From: Candidatus Babelota bacterium
Lineage (GTDB): Bacteria > Babelota > Babeliae > Babelales > Babelaceae
DNA length: 10,191 nt
Direction of reading: 5' to 3'
Assembly: GCA_003174035.1 (NCBI GenBank)
Contig: PRDV01000035.1
Span: 1-10,191, forward strand
Below, piece by piece: positions 6,563-10,191 of the stretch; position 1 is the first letter of the stretch; each line of letters begins with the position of its first letter. Below the pieces are notes generated by a model that was not told the DNA's origin, made no database searches, and was given only the letters and a program-made list of their open reading frames with translations. The position numbers and the translations under genes were made by a program.

Positions 6563-6613
6563 TATACTAGATTGTGAAATGGTAGTTGCCTAACAAATAA
6601 CATAGGATGTTCC
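6563..6613 (+). promoter_or_regulatory. Promoter -10 and conserved leader of the truncated A copy
   Basis: TATACT at 6563-6568 is followed, at the same spacing as in gene A, by GAAATGGTAGTTGCCTAACAA. The four-codon frame ATG-GTA-GTT-GCC-TAA (6579-6593) is kept, with a synonymous change in codon 2 and a conservative one (Thr to Ala) in codon 4. An AGGA at 6604-6607 serves as ribosome site for the following frame. Confidence 0.45.
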
Positions 6614-7150
6614 ATGCATTTCATCCCCATTCTGGTTCTTTCAGTGCACATTTTAACTTTTTCTATGGAAGAAGAAATAACTCAAGAAAAAGAAAATACG
6701 CAATGGCTAACGAATAGTGGCAGTGGGGTATTATCAAGCATACACAGCACCTTTCATCAAGATAAAAAACCTCTTCCAGAAGATAAACTCAGAATTCTCC
6801 CTCAGGAAATATGTAAGCAAAAGACATTTCCCGCGCTCAAGGATTTGGCGTTAACAGCAGTTGCACTTACAAGAACTGTGGATGATGAATTTGTTGTAAA
6901 ATTTGCCAATCTTCCTCGTGAACCATTGCAAAAAGCATTTCTGCAGCATAGAATGGTAGAAATTTCAGAAAGATACCATTTAAATCCCACTGCTAAATAT
7001 GTTGGAAATTTCAAAATGTGTCCTAACGACAAGTATCTCTTTGGCCGTATTGCTGATAATGTCGAACGTCAAGTTTTTGATCTAAGTGATAATAGATATA
7101 AATTGATACTCTTGGGCTCACTTGCTTTTGCTTTAAGAATAGGTACGTGA
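6614..7150 (+). pseudogene. 5'-terminal fragment of a second copy of gene A
   Basis: This is an open frame of 178 codons with its own leader and ribosome site. Residues 1-17 are a signal peptide, followed by Met-Glu-Glu-Glu and the shared block T-Q-E-K-E-N-T. It aligns with gene A to about residue 165 (N-R-Y-K-L-I against N-E-R-K-L-I). After that the last dozen residues are unrelated and a stop follows. The propeller-like two thirds of A is therefore missing; only the export signal, the helical region and the first beta unit remain. The start, ribosome site and frame are intact, so a short exported product could still be made, but a truncated remnant is the simpler reading. Confidence 0.65.
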
Positions 7151-7212
7151 TTATGCTTAATTAATTACGCGCTAAACAAACTAGGTTTAATTAATCTAAT
7201 AGAAGGGATTTT

Positions 7213-9339
7213 ATGAAAATATTGTATTTTGTTGCTATATGTTGCGTGTTGAAAAGTATTAATACTTGCGCCATGGAACTACAAGTCGTCAGAAATAATT
7301 TTGCTCAAGAGCAAGAATTTCATCAAAGATTAAGACAAACTCATCCAGAATATTTAAGGGGAAGTACTATAGCCTACTACAAAAGAATTACACCAATTAC
7401 TTCTACCCCAAATCCAGGAATTAACCGATGGCGTCATAAGAAAGTATCTATTGCAGGTACTTGCATTAATCCAGATGCCAAAGGCATTTTCACACATCAA
7501 AATATTTCTTTCAGTGTAGATTGGGTTAATAATCTTGATTTAGCGAAGCCCATCATTCTGACTGTTATGCAAAATGGAAGACCCGTTGAAGTTAATTTCA
7601 ACCAAACGCCAACAATGGTTCCGGTTCTTCCAAGATTTGAGAGTTATAACCAACTTATAACCGACGCACGCAATAACAGGTTATATTGTATACAGCAAAT
7701 TACCTTAACAGGATTTTTAAATGTAGCTGGGGAAAATCCAATTACAATTTTAATAGAAATTGAAAATGAAAATAGACAACCCATTACAATTCGAGGCATA
7801 CAACTTGTTTGCAATAAAAGTAAGAGAGCGACATATATATTTCTTGATTTTAACGATATAAGTAATCAACCTCTAGATTATTTTAATCCAATTAGATTAG
7901 GGAACACAGAACTTACTTCGCCCTTAAAAGGATTGTGCATTAGGGAGCATAAATTTTATGATTGCACTGTAAAGAAATATTATCTTTTTTATCCGCAAGA
8001 AGTTAGGAACGCCTGGATACCGGATGCAACCAATTTTTACGACCAAAATCAAGGAGTTTTAACAATTTTGCCTGACCATTACACCGATCTCGAAGACCGT
8101 CAAGAAGCTCTTAAACAGCCAATCACTTGGGTTTTGAATGAGGGATTAAGTTCCCTTTACACATTAGATAGCGCTGAAATTCTTCAAGATACTAACGATT
8201 ATATTTATTGCGTTGAAGGCAAGTTTTATAGCACACTGCCTTATAAGGCAACTTATAAGGATGTATTAAATGGCCAAAGAACCGAATTTGTATATTTCGT
8301 TCAAGTCACTAACCCCCATTTTTTGATTGATAGAAAAGAGAGTATTGTGAATGGACATCGTGATTGGGCTCCTGGCCTATATAAACGTACACGCACAGAC
8401 CGAGATACTACCTGGCAAAGAATAGGTTCTCAAGAAACTATAGAATTTGTTGATAGAAAAGCAATGCTAAGAGCAATGTTTTCTAAGCAATTAGATGGGC
8501 CTCAAGAAATCATAAAATACTGCAATGCAGGGCAACGATCTTTTTTATACTTTCCAGCATCTATTCAAGTATGTGATCAAGACCTTGCGAATAATTTAGG
8601 AAGATGGAGTAAGATAACAGATTTAAATCTTTCAAATCTAAAACTACTAAATGGACTACAGTGGAAGGATTTTTTTACATCATTAGGTTTATTAAAAGAG
8701 CTCTCGATTTTGCGTTTTGAAAATAATCATCCTGTAACTGATCTTAATCAGGACTATATACCTTCAGCAAATATCGCTTGCCAATACTATTTTGATTTTG
8801 CAACAAGTTTTCAAAAATTAAGCAAATTAAAAGAACTATATATTCAAGGTTTGTGGTTAAAGCCTCAGAGATATTTAGGTTCAGGCGTACAACATGAAGA
8901 TTCAGTATCGTGGGAAGTTGCTAGAATAACAGGCTTAATCAATCATGCAAACCAAGTAGGTGTTAAATCTATTTTAAACTGCATTAGTTGGCTGCATCAA
9001 CTGTCACTCTTATCTATAGATGGTTTACCTAATCATGGAAGTTCAGAGTGGTCGCGAGAAAAACCTGGAGGAAAAGTGGCAATGTCTATTGGGACCAATA
9101 TCTTTTTTCCACTCTTGGTTATTGATGGCCATCGGCAAAAGACAAAACTTAAACAGTTAGTCATAGATGCGGCAAAGCAGCTTGCAGCAATGCCAACATT
9201 GACCAATATTTGCGTTTATTCGCCCGGTGGAAATGCTACCGATTATTTTAGTACAGAATTTAGAACACAATTAGCTCTTGCTAGAAAAGCACAAACAAGT
9301 CTTTCTCCAATTACAATAACTGCTGAGGTATTGCAATGA
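7213..9339 (+). CDS. Exported protein with leucine-rich-like segments ('C')
   Basis: This encodes 708 residues, with a strong AGAAGGGA ribosome site 4 bases before the ATG. Residues 1-20 are a signal peptide ending N-T-C-A, and the mature protein starts Met-Glu-Leu. Residues 21-460 are mixed alpha/beta with no motif I can name. From about 467 there are weak leucine-rich-type units: I-T-D-L-N-L-S-N-L-K-L-L (468-479), L-K-E-L-S-I-L-R-F-E-N-N (494-505), L-K-E-L-Y-I-Q-G-L (539-547), L-H-Q-L-S-L-L-S-I-D-G-L (594-605) and L-T-N-I-C-V-Y (663-669). They are irregularly spaced, unlike a textbook repeat. No transmembrane segment or cell-wall anchor is seen. The gene overlaps the next one by 4 bases and is very AT-rich. 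I infer a secreted protein-binding factor made together with D; the family is unknown. Confidence 0.6.
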   Translation: MKILYFVAICCVLKSINTCAMELQVVRNNFAQEQEFHQRLRQTHPEYLRGSTIAYYKRITPITSTPNPGINRWRHKKVSIAGTCINPDAKGIFTHQNISFSVDWVNNLDLAKPIILTVMQNGRPVEVNFNQTPTMVPVLPRFESYNQLITDARNNRLYCIQQITLTGFLNVAGENPITILIEIENENRQPITIRGIQLVCNKSKRATYIFLDFNDISNQPLDYFNPIRLGNTELTSPLKGLCIREHKFYDCTVKKYYLFYPQEVRNAWIPDATNFYDQNQGVLTILPDHYTDLEDRQEALKQPITWVLNEGLSSLYTLDSAEILQDTNDYIYCVEGKFYSTLPYKATYKDVLNGQRTEFVYFVQVTNPHFLIDRKESIVNGHRDWAPGLYKRTRTDRDTTWQRIGSQETIEFVDRKAMLRAMFSKQLDGPQEIIKYCNAGQRSFLYFPASIQVCDQDLANNLGRWSKITDLNLSNLKLLNGLQWKDFFTSLGLLKELSILRFENNHPVTDLNQDYIPSANIACQYYFDFATSFQKLSKLKELYIQGLWLKPQRYLGSGVQHEDSVSWEVARITGLINHANQVGVKSILNCISWLHQLSLLSIDGLPNHGSSEWSREKPGGKVAMSIGTNIFFPLLVIDGHRQKTKLKQLVIDAAKQLAAMPTLTNICVYSPGGNATDYFSTEFRTQLALARKAQTSLSPITITAEVLQ

Positions 9340-10191
9340 TGTTTTCAAAAAAGATTATCCATATTTTACTCTTATCAAATTTATATTTGAGCAGTTCAAT
9401 TGGGATGGAAAAAACTTTAGTTCAAGCTCAAAATCAAGAAGATTCTATTGAAGAAACTGTTCACGTACCATTAGCATTTCCACAGTTTAAGCAAAAAACG
9501 TCAGTTTTGCCTACGGCTATTGGAGGTGAATTGCCATTACATTTTGATATTGATGATATGTCAGTTGTTAATTATGAACTTGATGGTCTATGCATTGCCA
9601 GGCTAGTTCATGCAAACCAAAATTTGCTTTTTGAAAGTCAGCATCAAAATCTCTATAATTTTTTACTGAAAAATCCAATAAAAATAGGACAACTTATAGT
9701 CAAAACGCTGGGGAATTTTAAATTAGAAAAGCCAATAGAAACACAATCTAGTTATTTTGAATGCAAATCGGTTGGATTTAGCGATAGATTTTCAAGCGAG
9801 CACATTCTTAGTTTAGATACGGAATTTTGTGATGTCCATGGTCACTTGTCATGCAAGGACATTGTTTTTAAAGGCAGTAGACTAAATTTTATGGGTGCAA
9901 GTTCGTTAACGGTGAACGGAGCTGCTGCATTATTGCCATCTAAATCTTTTTTTAATGCTGGTGAAATTACGTGTGCTAATAATACATTGATTATTACGCC
10001 TGCTTTTGAAAATTGGGGCAAGTTGCGTAGCAAAAATCTCTTTTTATCCAGCGATAAAATACTTAATGAAGGGTCTATAAAAACTGATGAATCTCTTAAG
10101 GGTGAATGCAAAATTTTTGACCATAAGGGAGCTTTAGATGTTGGACAAGATTGTATTTTGGAAAACTGTGAAAAATTGTTCACTCAAAAAT
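9336..10191 (+). CDS. Exported beta-helix, haemagglutinin-like protein, N-terminal part ('D', 3' partial)
   Basis: The frame is open from the ATG at 9336 to the window end (285 codons) with no stop, so the protein continues. A GAGG six bases upstream favours this ATG over the adjacent one at 9339, and it gives an ATGA overlap with the stop of C, so the pair is probably translationally coupled. Residues 1-23 are a signal peptide ending S-S-I-G, again followed by Met-Glu. From about residue 165 the chain becomes repetitive. Turns of 18-21 residues begin F-N-A-G-E-I (206), F-E-N-W-G-K-L (224), L-N-E-G-S-I (243), F-D-H-K-G-A-L (261) and F-T-Q-K (282). This N-x-G-x-I/L periodicity is that of right-handed beta-helices such as filamentous haemagglutinin and related adhesins or toxin-delivery proteins. 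Eight cysteines are present, which is unusual for such proteins. No two-partner secretion partner is visible in the window. Confidence 0.6.
   Translation, partial: MMFSKKIIHILLLSNLYLSSSIGMEKTLVQAQNQEDSIEETVHVPLAFPQFKQKTSVLPTAIGGELPLHFDIDDMSVVNYELDGLCIARLVHANQNLLFESQHQNLYNFLLKNPIKIGQLIVKTLGNFKLEKPIETQSSYFECKSVGFSDRFSSEHILSLDTEFCDVHGHLSCKDIVFKGSRLNFMGASSLTVNGAAALLPSKSFFNAGEITCANNTLIITPAFENWGKLRSKNLFLSSDKILNEGSIKTDESLKGECKIFDHKGALDVGQDCILENCEKLFTQK

Noticed and set aside
9842..10183. Minus-strand frame of 113 codons
   Set aside because: It is antisense to the repetitive part of D, which has a ribosome site, signal peptide and clear periodicity; the antisense frame has none.

Overview
This window looks like part of the chromosome of a host-associated, double-membraned bacterium. 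My best guess from memory is the phylum Dependentiae (TM6). Three things suggest this: a remnant of the PD-(D/E)XK nuclease fused to an AAA-ATPase-like domain, a family common there and in Bacteroidetes; porin-like barrel proteins; and a run of unfamiliar exported proteins with eukaryote-like repeat folds. No rRNA, tRNA or universal marker gene is present, so the taxonomy is inference.

Layout. Positions 1-258 hold the 3' end of a PD-(D/E)XK nuclease-domain gene (+). It overlaps tail to tail, by 4 bases, with a minus-strand pair of paralogous outer-membrane beta-barrel proteins (3051-1723, then 1673-255), which probably form an operon read from the promoter region near 3080-3108. From about 3250 everything large runs on the + strand. 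A 483-residue exported protein with propeller-like segments ('A', 3303-4754) is followed by a 260-residue exported protein ('B', 4855-5637).

Next comes a decayed patch (5638-7150). It holds a broken toxin gene next to an intact small antitoxin gene (minus strand, with a plausible autoregulatory operator), a 3'-terminal fragment of a second copy of B, a GC-rich stretch able to fold into two hairpins, and a 5'-terminal fragment of a second copy of A. This reads as an old duplication of the A/B locus that has lost most of the second copy and carries a toxin-antitoxin cassette inside it.

From 7213 there are two overlapping genes. The first encodes a 708-residue exported protein with weak leucine-rich-like segments ('C'). 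The second is the start of a probably large exported protein with filamentous-haemagglutinin-like beta-helix turns ('D', 9336 to beyond the window end).

The theme is surface and secretion: two barrels for the outer membrane and at least four exported proteins with no metabolic signature. A recurring detail links the exported proteins. In five reading frames of at least four families, the predicted signal peptide is followed directly by Met-Glu. The exported genes are also much more AT-rich than the porin pair. I recognise no complete, named system; the most unusual items are the Met-Glu junctions, the shared leader of the two A copies, the two-hairpin element and the C-D gene pair.
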